Position numbers and translations under genes: made by a program. Positions 19,503-28,892 of a stretch of 64,000 bases of DNA are shown here, in pieces (within the stretch, counting starts at the first letter, position 1; every line of letters starts with the position of its first letter). The stretch lies in the NCBI RefSeq assembly GCF_030295915.1, contig NZ_AP027361.1, positions 620,001 through 684,000 of the forward strand, read 5' to 3'. The notes under the pieces were generated by a model. The model ran no database searches. It saw only the letters and a program-made list of their open reading frames with translations, and had not been told where the DNA came from. This DNA comes from Thalassotalea sediminis. Its GTDB lineage: Bacteria > Pseudomonadota > Gammaproteobacteria > Enterobacterales > Alteromonadaceae.

Positions 19503-20331
19503 AAACTAACTGTATACCGCGTTCAGAGAGTGAAATTTTACCTTGTTTAAGAAGGTTTCCAACAGCAGCTTTATAGGTCTTTTTGCTGACGCCAAACGTT
19601 TTAGAAATGTCTGCGGGCGCACTTTTATCGTGCAACGGACAAAAGCCATTATGCTCATTTAAGTAGGTAAGTAGAGTTGAATTAAAATCTGCCACTTTAC
19701 CTTTTCCTGCTCGAGATAGACTTAAATCTAAGCGGCCATCTTCACGAATATTTTTAATGTAAGCACTGAGTTTTTGACCGACACGCAAGGGTTGAAATAT
19801 TTCATTTTGATAAAGCAATCCCCAGTGTTTATGGTTGATAATTGCTTTAAAACCTAAATCTGTTTTGCCACCTATTACAATGTCGACTTGTTGCCACTGT
19901 GCGTAGTCTGCGGGCCAAATATCTAAAAATTTATCGAGCTTACTCGAAGCAACTAACCTACCTGAATGTTCATCGATAAATACATAAACAAGATAAGACT
20001 TTCCTTGTTCCATTTTTCGGTATTGCAAATTAAAAGGAACGAGTAGGTCTTTTGGTAATCCCCAGTCTAAAAAGGCTCCCAGTTTATTGGTTTCTTTAAC
20101 CCGTAGATAGGCAAACTCACCGGCCTTAGCGAATGGTTTCTTGGTGGTCGCTGAAACATGGTCATTTATGTCACGATATAAAAAGACGCTAATAGCTTTT
20201 TGTGATGCTGTTAGTGTGGGAATCTGTTTGTTTGGTAAAAATATTTCTCCAAACGCTTGCCCATCTAATAATAAGCCTTTATCTGTTCTTTCTATAATTG
20301 TTAATTGATTAAACTGACCAAGTGAAGCCAT
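19501..20331 (-). CDS. S1 RNA-binding protein of the CvfB/YitL family
   Basis: This 276-residue protein has tandem S1-like OB folds (MASLGQFNQLTIIERTDKGLLLDG at the N-terminus; ETNKLGAFLDWGLPKDLLVPF about 80-100; RVGQKLSAYIKNIREDGRLDLSL about 188-210). It ends in a winged-helix domain (about 217-276, FNSTLLTYLNEHNGFCPLHDKSAP..., FGVSKKTYKAAVGNLLKQGKISL). That is the CvfB architecture; CvfB binds RNA and affects virulence gene expression in Staphylococcus, while its role in gammaproteobacteria is not settled. I start at 20331 because AGG sits 6 bases before that ATG; an in-frame ATG at 20343 lies upstream of this site. Confidence 0.85.
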   Translation of the reverse strand: MASLGQFNQLTIIERTDKGLLLDGQAFGEIFLPNKQIPTLTASQKAISVFLYRDINDHVSATTKKPFAKAGEFAYLRVKETNKLGAFLDWGLPKDLLVPFNLQYRKMEQGKSYLVYVFIDEHSGRLVASSKLDKFLDIWPADYAQWQQVDIVIGGKTDLGFKAIINHKHWGLLYQNEIFQPLRVGQKLSAYIKNIREDGRLDLSLSRAGKGKVADFNSTLLTYLNEHNGFCPLHDKSAPADISKTFGVSKKTYKAAVGNLLKQGKISLSERGIQLV

Positions 20332-20606
20332 AAATACCTGCATTAAGCGAATGATAAAACATTGTTATTATACCTGACTCACGAAGGTGTGTTGATCTTT
20401 GATGTGTATTTTTGTTGAAATATTTGTCTTGAAGACCAATTGCCTGAAATTTCTGGTGCAAGTAATCATACAAGCTGGTGATTAAAACGTGATCGCTATG
20501 CAACTCTAGCGTTTTTTAGGTTTTGTTGAATATAGAGGCAGAGTTAATTAAGTACTCAGCATATGAGGATTACTCATATAAATGTTGCATGTAGCTATTC
20601 CTCAAT

Positions 20607-21059
20607 TTATGGTTTGGCGATAACTGAAGATTTCGCAGTAATATATTCACTGTGACGTAAATGAAGTAAGTCGGCAATACGTCTTATGGTGTGTTCCTCA
20701 ATAGCTGCTAAATGATCGTCAGCCAACGCAAGTTGCCATAACAACGCAATAATTTTTATTTTTTCTTCTGGTTGGTAGTGACGATTAACGATAGACGTAA
20801 AGCGGTGAAAATCGTTTGCCTGTTCACATAATTCAATGGCTTCTTCAATCAATGCATCAGCAGTATTGCTGTTACATAAAAATTTCTGGGACACCAGTTG
20901 TGATAAGTGTTGTCTTTCTTGATTATTGATCAAGCCATCAGCTCTCATAACTTCACAGAGTAATACCGTGCAAGCAAGTTCTATTGTGATGGACTCTTCT
21001 ATAGATTCCTCGCTGCCCTGTTTGAGTGATGTTAAAAACGCGCTAATTTTATCAATCAT
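20607..21059 (-). CDS. TerB-like (tellurite resistance TerB/COG4103-type) protein
   Basis: This is a 150-residue all-helical, soluble protein. The central ELACTVLLCEVMRADGLINNQERQHLSQLV (about 28-57) and a second LLWQLALADDHLAAIEEHTIRRIADLL (about 105-131) carry the two acidic, EF-hand-like turns (ADGLINNQE, ADDHLAAIEE) of the TerB/DjlA-N fold. Functions in this family range from tellurite-linked stress to unknown; none of the other ter genes is nearby, so resistance should not be assumed. Minus-strand gene standing alone, 263 bases upstream of (and not coupled to) the cvfB-like gene. Confidence 0.75.
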   Translation of the reverse strand: MIDKISAFLTSLKQGSEESIEESITIELACTVLLCEVMRADGLINNQERQHLSQLVSQKFLCNSNTADALIEEAIELCEQANDFHRFTSIVNRHYQPEEKIKIIALLWQLALADDHLAAIEEHTIRRIADLLHLRHSEYITAKSSVIAKP

Positions 21060-21303
21060 GTATAAACCTTATAAAGTAGATTATTACATGGTAAGAGATT
21101 TTTACTGGATAACAAGGGTTAGTTTCATATTGATTGACGTAATATTGTTATTGCATGCGAGAACTCCTTAAGGCAAATACTGTTAAATATTAAATAAATG
21201 GCCTGAATAGTGGTTTTAACTTTTAAGTAGCTGTTCTACAATGCCTACTTAACAAATGACAGCGTTGTCTTTTTCTGATGTTTTATATTGATATGGGGCT
21301 TTT

Positions 21304-22446
21304 ATGAGTCAGCAAATAGCAGGTGAATTAGCACCTAAGAAAAAACGGTTATTGTCGATAGACGCTTTACGTGGCTTCGATATGTTTTGGATTTTAGGCG
21401 GTGAAAAGCTTTTTGCTGCCTTTTTTATTATTACTGGATGGTCATTTTTTCATTTTTGGGCAGAGCAAATGGAGCATTCGGTTTGGCATGGATTTACTGC
21501 ATACGATCTAATTTTCCCATTATTTATATTCTTGTCCGGTGTAAGCTTAGGCATTGGAGCAAAACCATTAGCGAGTTATCCGCCTGAGAAAGCAAAAGCT
21601 ATCTTACGTCATGGTATTAAGAGGCTGGCGCTGTTGGTGTTATTTGGTGTTATATATAATCATGCTTGGGGACGAGGTATCCCTGCTACTATTGACGATA
21701 TTCGCTTTGCAAGTGTGTTAGGGCGCATTGGTATTTCTTGGTTTGTGGCTGCATTGTTAGTTTGGTATGTCAGCGAACGAACACAATGGATAGCCGCTAT
21801 TGGCATACTTATTGGCTATTGGTTATTGTTACAATTTGTAACCTTAGGTGGCTTTGGTGGTGGTAACTTTACCGCTGAGGGCGCTATTAACGTATGGTTT
21901 GATCAACATTTACTTCCTGGCACTACCTATCGAAATTTACCTTTAGATCCTGAAGGGCTATTGTCAAATGTTACCTCTATCGCCAACGCGCTTATTGGTG
22001 TTTTCGTCGGTCGCTTCATGGTTAAGGAAATGCAGTCGCCCAAGAAACTAATAGTTACGCTACTGATTGTTGGGGTATCTTTGTTAGCCGCAGGTTATTT
22101 ATGGGGCATGGTTTTTCCAATTAATAAAACCTTATGGACAAGTTCATTTGTACTCGTTACTGCTGGGTACAGCGTATTATTATTAACGCTGTTTTATTTA
22201 TTAATCGATGTCATTGGATTAACAGGCTGGGCGAAGTTTTTTGCTGTTATTGGTACTAACTCTATCATTGTTTATTTAGGCTCAAGCTTAATTAGTTGGA
22301 AGTATACGAGTACCAGTCTATTTGGTGGTTTAATACAAGTGGCCCCAGCAGGTTGGCAAGATGTGATCCTTTTTGGAGGTATGTTACTACTTCAATGGCT
22401 TGTACTTTATTGGTTATATTGTCGAAAAATATTTATAAAAGTTTAA
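21304..22446 (+). CDS. NagX/HGSNAT-like membrane acyltransferase (DUF5009 type)
   Basis: This 380-residue protein has about ten to eleven membrane helices. The N-terminal KKRLLSIDALRGFDMFWILGGEKL and the WHGFTAYDLIFPLFIFLSGVSLGIG segment with conserved His and Asp are the hallmarks of the heparan-alpha-glucosaminide N-acetyltransferase catalytic domain and bacterial NagX. NagX is tied to N-acetylglucosamine/chitin use in marine gammaproteobacteria, although no nag or chitinase gene is present here. The predicted reaction is transmembrane acyl transfer to a sugar amine or hydroxyl; substrate unknown. ATATGGGGCTTTTATG gives a GGGG ribosome-binding site. A terminator follows. Confidence 0.82.
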   Translation: MSQQIAGELAPKKKRLLSIDALRGFDMFWILGGEKLFAAFFIITGWSFFHFWAEQMEHSVWHGFTAYDLIFPLFIFLSGVSLGIGAKPLASYPPEKAKAILRHGIKRLALLVLFGVIYNHAWGRGIPATIDDIRFASVLGRIGISWFVAALLVWYVSERTQWIAAIGILIGYWLLLQFVTLGGFGGGNFTAEGAINVWFDQHLLPGTTYRNLPLDPEGLLSNVTSIANALIGVFVGRFMVKEMQSPKKLIVTLLIVGVSLLAAGYLWGMVFPINKTLWTSSFVLVTAGYSVLLLTLFYLLIDVIGLTGWAKFFAVIGTNSIIVYLGSSLISWKYTSTSLFGGLIQVAPAGWQDVILFGGMLLLQWLVLYWLYCRKIFIKV

Positions 22447-22472
22447 TTATTGGTTAATTTAACCACTTTAGT

Positions 22473-22499
22473 AAAAGAGCCCTTTAAGGGCTCTTTTTT
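22473..22499 (+). terminator. Rho-independent terminator after NagX-like gene
   Basis: AGAGCCC (22476-22482) pairs with GGGCTCT (22488-22494) around TTTAA, flanked by an A-run and followed by TTTTT. It lies about 25 bases past the stop. Confidence 0.92.
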
Positions 22500-22713
22500 A
22501 TTGCTGATATTTAACACAACATAAATTTTATATCTTTTTGTTTTTATTGATAAAAAATATTTTTTGTCGCTTAAGTACAAAAATTTAAAAAAACGGCGTG
22601 ATCCTTGTAACAAGCATTTACAACTTTTGTAGTCGTTCTTTTTTGTATTTCGCTATCATAGGCGCAATGACATAAAAAGTTACACCTGAACATAATTTTA
22701 TGAGGAAATCGCG

Positions 22714-23910
22714 GTGACTCGAAAAAAACAAATAATCCTACCGATTGTCATCTTGGTCATAGGGGCTGTTATCTTTATAGCTTTATCTAGCATGAAAAAG
22801 CCGCCAGAAGAAAAGCCTAAAGTTGATAATACTCCAATTGTTGCGGTTGAAGAAATTACCGTAGCACCACTTACATTGACTGTAGACTCTTATGGCGTTG
22901 TTACTCCTAAGTATGAAATAGAGCTTGTTGCACAAGTCAGTGGCCAAATAGTTGAGTTATCAGATACGTTTTTACGTGGTAGTTTTGTTAAGAAAGGACA
23001 AGTGCTAGCGCGTATTGATCCAAGTGATTATAAAGCGGCTTTGATTGATGCACAGGCCAGCCTTGCATCTGCAACTGCATCCCTTGAAGAAGAACTTGCT
23101 CGCGGTAAAGTTGCCAAGGAAGAGTGGAAGCGAATTACAAATGCTTCGCCGACAGAACTTAGCCTTCGTAAACCTCAATTAAAGCAGGAACAAGCTCGAG
23201 TAAAAGCAGCTCAGGCGAGTGTATTGCGCGCTGAGCGTAATCTAGAACGTACTTATTTAAGAGCACCTTTTGATGCCATGATTGAATCTCGCCATATTGG
23301 CTTGGGTACTTTTGTCTCTACGGGCAGTAAAATTGGTAAAATGTTAGGGACTGAAACAGCGCAAATACGCTTACCTGTTGCAGATAACCAATTACAGTTT
23401 CTAGTAAAGCAAGGGCATGCTGCTCAGGTGAACCTATCAGGCGACTTTGCTGGGCAGAATCATGTATGGCAAGCGAATATTGCACGTAGTGAAGGTGTTG
23501 TCGATGATAAAAGTCGCATGAGTTATTTAGTGGCCGAAGTATCTGATCCTTATGGCCTACATGCTGAAACAGAAAATACACCATTACGATTTGGATCTTA
23601 TGTAAACGCAACAGTGTTAGGTAAAGAATTAGCTTTAGCTGCGTCAGTACCTCGTCATTTAATTAACAAAGATCGTATTGCTATTTTAGATGAAGAGTCG
23701 AAATTGCAATTTGTTAACGTAGAAATTGTCAGTGAAGATGGCGCGAATGTTATTATTTCCAACGGGTTAAAAACAGGGGACCGTGTCATCGTATCTGCCC
23801 TAGATTATCCAGTAGATGGTATGCAATTAGCGCTACCTACAAGTGATGACGCTGTAACACCTGATACCGAAACTAATACAGATACGCAAATTGCTAGCGT
23901 AAAGGATTAG
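22714..23910 (+). CDS. RND efflux periplasmic adaptor (membrane fusion protein)
   Basis: This 398-residue adaptor has an N-terminal membrane helix (IILPIVILVIGAVIFIALSSM) with no lipobox. The HlyD/AcrA order follows: barrel-sandwich half (VVTPKYEIELVAQVSGQIVELSDTFLRGSFVKKGQVLARIDPSDY, about 60-105), a helical hairpin (about 110-170), the second half (LRAPFDAMIESRHIGLGTFVSTG, about 182-204), a beta-barrel and a membrane-proximal domain (LKTGDRVIVSALDYPVDGMQL). GTG 22714 is the start; AGGA lies 8 bases upstream. It ends 3 bases before the pump gene start codon. The adaptor links the inner-membrane pump to an outer-membrane channel, which is not encoded here. Confidence 0.93.
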   Translation: MTRKKQIILPIVILVIGAVIFIALSSMKKPPEEKPKVDNTPIVAVEEITVAPLTLTVDSYGVVTPKYEIELVAQVSGQIVELSDTFLRGSFVKKGQVLARIDPSDYKAALIDAQASLASATASLEEELARGKVAKEEWKRITNASPTELSLRKPQLKQEQARVKAAQASVLRAERNLERTYLRAPFDAMIESRHIGLGTFVSTGSKIGKMLGTETAQIRLPVADNQLQFLVKQGHAAQVNLSGDFAGQNHVWQANIARSEGVVDDKSRMSYLVAEVSDPYGLHAETENTPLRFGSYVNATVLGKELALAASVPRHLINKDRIAILDEESKLQFVNVEIVSEDGANVIISNGLKTGDRVIVSALDYPVDGMQLALPTSDDAVTPDTETNTDTQIASVKD

Positions 23911-23913
23911 ACT

Positions 23914-26900
23914 ATGGATGATACAAATAAAGGTATAATTGCGTGGTTTACACGTAATAGCGTAGCTGCCAACTTGTTAATGGTGTTTATCATTATTGGT
24001 GGTTTGATGACCGCGTTAACCATTAACAAACAAATGTTTCCACAAGTTAAAATTAACTGGATTGAGTTTAGTGCACCTTATCCAGGCGCCGCACCTCAAG
24101 AAGTGGAAGAAGGCATAACGATAAAAATTGAGGAAGCACTAGAGACTGTTCAAGGGTTAGAGCGTGTTATTACATACTCTAATCGTAACTTTTCACGCGG
24201 CTATTTTCGTATTGATGAAAGCTACGATCCTCAAGTAGTACTCGAAGAAGTAAAGTCTGCAATCGACTCTATTCCAAGTTTTCCTGATGGTATGGAACGC
24301 CCTACGGTTGAGCGTATTAAATTTCGACAAGAAGTTTTATATATGGCGCTTTATGGCGATTTATCAAATGCCGAATTGAAAGAGCTTGGACGCAAAATTC
24401 ACGATGAAATACAACAACTTCCTAATATTAATATTTCAGAATTTTATGGTGGCTTAGGGTATGAAATCTCAATAGAGGTCAGTAAGGATAAGTTGCGAGA
24501 GTATGGCTTAAGTTTTACTGATGTTGCTCGTGCTGTTCGCGGTCAATCGCGTAATATGTCTGCTGGGCAAATTCGTGCTGAAAATGGTTACATTAATTTG
24601 CGCGTTGAAAACCAAGCATATAGAGGTCATGAGTTCGAACGTATCCCGGTATTAACTCTGTCTGATGGTACTAAGGTGTTGCTAGGTGATATCGCGACCA
24701 TTAATGATGGCTTTCAAGAAGGTATTCAATACTCTAAGTTTAATGGGATGAATTCCGCGACATTCTTTATTGGTGCTGCTGATAATCAAAGTATTACCAA
24801 CGTTGCCAAAGTGATTCATCGTTATGTAGAACAAAAGCAAGCTCAATTGCCTGAAGGCGTAAAACTGCAACCTTGGGTTGATTTAACGTATTATTTGCAG
24901 GGCCGCTTAGACATGATGTTAGAGAACATGTTTAGTGGTGCGATCCTTGTTTTTCTTATGTTGGCTTTATTTTTAAGAATGCGTCTAGCTTTTTGGGTCA
25001 TGATGGGCTTACCTGTTTGCTTCCTAGGTACGATTCTTGTAATGCCGATGGAATTTGTGAATGTTACGATTAATATTACCAGTTTATTTGCGTTTATACT
25101 CGTTTTAGGGATAGTGGTGGATGACGCCATTGTTATGGGGGAAAGCGCCCATACTGAAATGGAAGAAAAAGGGCATACCACTGAAAATGTAATTCGTGGT
25201 GTTAAACGTGTAGCAATGCCAGCAACCTTTGGTGTTTTAACAACAATTGCTGTATTTGTGCCTTTTGTCTTAGGTGATGGTCCGTCGTCAGCCTTTAATA
25301 AGTCTATCGGTTTTGTTGTTATCTTTTGTTTGATATTTTCACTCATTGAATCGAAGTTAATTTTGCCGGCTCACTTAGCTAATATGAAGGTGAAGAAGTT
25401 TAACCCGAAAAACCCAATTGATAGAGCACGTCGTTGGATTGACTCTAAGCTATCTGCGTTTGTAGAAAATGTTTACCGCCCAGCATTAGAAAAGTTTCTA
25501 AGTTACAGATATGCCGTACTTACCGTTTTTATTGCTATTATTCTACTTAGTGCAGGGTTATTTTCAGGTGGTTTTGTTCGTTTTATTGGACAGCCTAAAA
25601 TACCTCACGATTTCCCACGCGTTACCGTCGAGATGAATGTTGATTCTTCAGAAAAGGCAACATTAAACACGCTATTACGTATTGAAGATATATTAACGAG
25701 TGTTGATCAACAAATCATATCAAATCATGGTAATGGTATGATTGCGGATATGAACGTAAGGCTAAATGGTCGAACACGTGGTGAAATTACGGTGAAGCTC
25801 GTAGAGCCTGAACTAAGAGCCATGGATACGTTTGAATTGGCAGAAAAATGGCGGGCAGCTATACCTACAATGCCTGGTGTTAAGTCTTTTTCAATAGACG
25901 ATAATCTCTTTGGTAGTGGTCGAGAAGACGGTGATATTAGTTTCCGTTTGGAAAGCCATAGCGATGAACAATTACTTGCAGCTGCTGAAGAGTTAAAAGC
26001 AAAACTAAATTCACTTAAGGGTGTTGGTGATGTTAATGATAGCCGCCAAACTAGTGCAAAAGAGGTTCAATTTACATTGAAGCCACTTGCTCACAGTATG
26101 GGGCTTAGTTTACAAGATATTGCTTCGCAAGTGAGTTATAGCTTTTATGGTTTAGAAGCACAACGAATCTTACGAGACACCGAAGAAATTAAAGTGATGG
26201 TGCGATATCCACTTGAAGAGCGAAATTCAGTTGGTCAAGTTGATAATGTCATGATACAAGCGCCCAATGGAGCTGAGTTACCTTTATCAGAAGTTGCTGA
26301 CATTTCAGTAAAACAAGGTGTCACCAGCATCAGACGCGAAAATGGCAATCGCACAATTAATGTTTGGGCAAGTGTTGATGCTGAGCAGGTTGAGCCATTT
26401 AAAGTGGCTAATGATATTCGTGAAAATTTCATACCACAGTTAAAACGCAAATATCCACAGTTGAATTCTGAACTATCGGGGAGAATTCAAGAAGAAATGG
26501 ACAGTTTCTTTGAGCAGCTTAAAGGGTTTGTTATTTCATTATTAGTGGTTTATTCATTGCTAGCAATTCCATTGAAGTCATATTCACAACCGTTAATGAT
26601 TATGATTGTCATACCATTTGGTGTCATTGGAGCTACGTTTGGCCACTTGATGTTGGGAATGGATCTTAATGCGCTCTCATTGTTCGGAATTATTGCAGCT
26701 GCCGGTGTAGTAGTGAATGACTCCTTGGTAATGGTTGATTATGTCAATAATTCACGTAAACAAGGAATTCCATTAAAACAAGCGGTTGTATTTGCCGGTA
26801 CTAAACGTTTTAGAGCGATTATGTTAACGTCGATTACAACCTTTATTGGTTTGGTGCCTATTGTGTTCTTCGAAACGAGTATGCAAGCAAAAATTGTAAT

Positions 26901-27075
26901 ACCAATGGCGGTGTCATTATCATTCGGTGTTTTATTCGCGACTGTTGTAACATTAATATTAATACCTACGTTGTATGTAATATTCGAAGACTTAAAGGGA
27001 GTATTTCGTCGTAAAAAAGTACAACATACAGGCGCTATAGATGGGGAGCTTAGTACTGATACCGTGCAAAGCTAA
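23914..27075 (+). CDS. RND-family efflux pump (AcrB/MMPL-type permease)
   Basis: This is a 1053-residue inner-membrane pump with twelve helices in the RND pattern and two large periplasmic loops. Recognisable pieces are the N-terminal NSVAANLLMVFIIIGGLM, the porter segment APYPGAAPQEVEEGITIKIE, the TM4 proton-relay stretch GIVVDDAIVMGESAHTEMEEKG with the Asp pair, and the TM10-11 counterpart AAAGVVVNDSLVMVDYVN followed by RFRAIMLTSITTFIGLVPI. The branch is that of poorly characterised RND pumps in marine gammaproteobacteria, so the substrate is not predictable. It forms a two-gene operon with the adaptor and ends at a strong terminator. The outer-membrane partner (TolC-like) must come from elsewhere. 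Confidence 0.95.
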   Translation: MDDTNKGIIAWFTRNSVAANLLMVFIIIGGLMTALTINKQMFPQVKINWIEFSAPYPGAAPQEVEEGITIKIEEALETVQGLERVITYSNRNFSRGYFRIDESYDPQVVLEEVKSAIDSIPSFPDGMERPTVERIKFRQEVLYMALYGDLSNAELKELGRKIHDEIQQLPNINISEFYGGLGYEISIEVSKDKLREYGLSFTDVARAVRGQSRNMSAGQIRAENGYINLRVENQAYRGHEFERIPVLTLSDGTKVLLGDIATINDGFQEGIQYSKFNGMNSATFFIGAADNQSITNVAKVIHRYVEQKQAQLPEGVKLQPWVDLTYYLQGRLDMMLENMFSGAILVFLMLALFLRMRLAFWVMMGLPVCFLGTILVMPMEFVNVTINITSLFAFILVLGIVVDDAIVMGESAHTEMEEKGHTTENVIRGVKRVAMPATFGVLTTIAVFVPFVLGDGPSSAFNKSIGFVVIFCLIFSLIESKLILPAHLANMKVKKFNPKNPIDRARRWIDSKLSAFVENVYRPALEKFLSYRYAVLTVFIAIILLSAGLFSGGFVRFIGQPKIPHDFPRVTVEMNVDSSEKATLNTLLRIEDILTSVDQQIISNHGNGMIADMNVRLNGRTRGEITVKLVEPELRAMDTFELAEKWRAAIPTMPGVKSFSIDDNLFGSGREDGDISFRLESHSDEQLLAAAEELKAKLNSLKGVGDVNDSRQTSAKEVQFTLKPLAHSMGLSLQDIASQVSYSFYGLEAQRILRDTEEIKVMVRYPLEERNSVGQVDNVMIQAPNGAELPLSEVADISVKQGVTSIRRENGNRTINVWASVDAEQVEPFKVANDIRENFIPQLKRKYPQLNSELSGRIQEEMDSFFEQLKGFVISLLVVYSLLAIPLKSYSQPLMIMIVIPFGVIGATFGHLMLGMDLNALSLFGIIAAAGVVVNDSLVMVDYVNNSRKQGIPLKQAVVFAGTKRFRAIMLTSITTFIGLVPIVFFETSMQAKIVIPMAVSLSFGVLFATVVTLILIPTLYVIFEDLKGVFRRKKVQHTGAIDGELSTDTVQS

Positions 27076-27091
27076 ACTATTCTGTTCATAA

Positions 27092-27118
27092 AAAAAGCCG
27101 GCGATATGCCGGCTTTTT
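27092..27118 (+). terminator. Rho-independent terminator of the RND efflux operon
   Basis: AAAAAGCCGGC (27092-27102) pairs perfectly with GCCGGCTTTTT (27108-27118) around GATAT. Its A/T flanks would allow function on both strands. Confidence 0.95.
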
Positions 27119-27342
27119 CATTATCTTATTCTCGTACTGTACATTTACTTATAAAAATTGAGAGTTGGCACTGATAACAGTTGGTATAGTGAACAAAGTC
27201 AGTCACATAAAATATGACTTGTACTTATTGCTCAGAGTCATCGGTAACATTCAAATGTATGAAAAAGCTAGGTGGTGAAATTTTAAGCTTGTTTTCAAAT
27301 CTACAATCATAGCGTTTCAAGTTCACTATCCGTGATTGTCGC

Positions 27343-28647
27343 TTAGAATAGATCCACGTTGTTAGAGATGACAACCTTATTTCTACCTTGTGCTTTTGCT
27401 GCGTACAATGCAACGTCTGCTCTTTCAATGAGGGCAGAAACCGATTCGTTTTCTTTTTGAGCAAGCCCAAAACTTGCGGTAATTTTAATGTCTTGAACAA
27501 AATGATGTTGCGCAATGAGTTGTCTTAAATCTTCCGCTAGTTCATTTGCTTCTAATAATTTTGTATTGGGACAAATTAAAAGAAACTCCTCTCCACCCCA
27601 GCGTGCGAGAAAGTCTGTAGAGCGGCAGTTTTCGCTAATCAGCTTTACAAAATCTTTAAGAATAATGTCGCCAATATTATGTCCGTATCGATCATTTAGT
27701 GGTTTAAAGTGATCGATATCGATAAACATCAATGACAGTGTTTTAATTTCATTTGTAAAAACGTGCTCAATACCTTTTCGGTTGAGTGCGCCCGTTAATG
27801 GATCGCGCTCTACCTGATCTTTCAATTCTTGAGACTTAACATTTAATAATCTATTTAATTGCTTTAATTCATGCGCTCGTTTTTCAAGCAATATTAATTT
27901 TTCTTTGGAGCGATACAAGTTCATGACCAAGCCAATAATTGCGGCAAAAACCCACATAGCAATGATAAAGGTGAACACTTGCTTGTTAGTAAAGACCTTA
28001 CCTGAAAACTCAATACGCTCAATTTCAATTTGGTAATGCCCAGGTTTCATGTGGTTTCCTGTGGCAAGTTCGAGTATAAGTACCTGATCAAATTCAGGAC
28101 TTGCGTATGCAATAGGGATTTCTTGTTCCAATAACCACCAGGTTGCTACTTGCATCGCATCTAACGGAATTTCAACGGGATAAGTGTTTTTCTCTGGCCA
28201 ATATTCGATGCCATTGTATTTCCACGTTGAGTCATCTGTAGGTGATGAATAACGTTCGTTATATGTACGTAATTGAAAACGAAAACTGGCCTTATTATCA
28301 CTAATATATTTAGCGAATATGTGCGCGCTGGTATATGGTGATAAGTCTAAGGGGGTGTCGAGTTCATTTTTTTCATTTACGCCGACAGCAAACGTTACTT
28401 CACAAAATGGCCAAGGGTAATCTGATTTCACAATATGACAATCTAATAAATAGCTGTCACCTTTTGTATGTAATTTGGCTTTAGAAGAACCGCCATTTGC
28501 CGTATCCGTAACAGCATAGGCTCTGATATTTGACTGGCTATCAAATGTGATTGTTTTGTTTAATGCGAAATGATGCGCACCAATGATAATAAAGGTAAAA
28601 CTGATCAATAGAAGTATTACTAAATTGTCGAATTTTTCAGTTTGCAT
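27343..28647 (-). CDS. Membrane diguanylate cyclase with periplasmic sensor domain
   Basis: This 434-residue protein has a helix at 8-28, a periplasmic beta-rich sensor region (about 30-224) with several Trp and a likely disulfide (LLDCHIVK, WPFCEV), a second helix at 225-245, a coiled coil (246-280) and a GGDEF domain (281-425). The active site is GGEEF (351-355) and the product-inhibition site RSTD sits exactly five residues before it (342-345). It should therefore make c-di-GMP from two GTP under feedback control. No EAL domain. It is divergent from a second diguanylate cyclase at 28893, sharing a 245-base intergenic region. The ligand of the periplasmic part is unknown. Confidence 0.93.
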   Translation of the reverse strand: MQTEKFDNLVILLLISFTFIIIGAHHFALNKTITFDSQSNIRAYAVTDTANGGSSKAKLHTKGDSYLLDCHIVKSDYPWPFCEVTFAVGVNEKNELDTPLDLSPYTSAHIFAKYISDNKASFRFQLRTYNERYSSPTDDSTWKYNGIEYWPEKNTYPVEIPLDAMQVATWWLLEQEIPIAYASPEFDQVLILELATGNHMKPGHYQIEIERIEFSGKVFTNKQVFTFIIAMWVFAAIIGLVMNLYRSKEKLILLEKRAHELKQLNRLLNVKSQELKDQVERDPLTGALNRKGIEHVFTNEIKTLSLMFIDIDHFKPLNDRYGHNIGDIILKDFVKLISENCRSTDFLARWGGEEFLLICPNTKLLEANELAEDLRQLIAQHHFVQDIKITASFGLAQKENESVSALIERADVALYAAKAQGRNKVVISNNVDLF

Positions 28648-28892
28648 AATTTAACTTATTGGTAGTTTCAGACATTCCTTCATGATATATCGCGTTTAAA
28701 ATCCTTAGCACTTGTGGTAAGTTTACTCATAAATTGCGTAATTAAACAGCTATATTAACGTATTTTCATGTAACTTATTTGTATCAGTAATAATTATTTC
28801 CACTAAAGTATGATGAAACTTTATACGTAAAACATGTAGACTGAACAATATCAACGAGAACAATAATAAAAATGTATTAGAGGGTTTTCTGA

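Noticed and set aside
20309..20503. 64-codon minus-strand frame overlapping the cvfB-like start
   Set aside because: Overlaps a well supported gene on the same strand and has no signal of its own.
20607..21059. Tellurite resistance operon
   Set aside because: Only a lone TerB-like protein; no terA, C, D or E neighbours.
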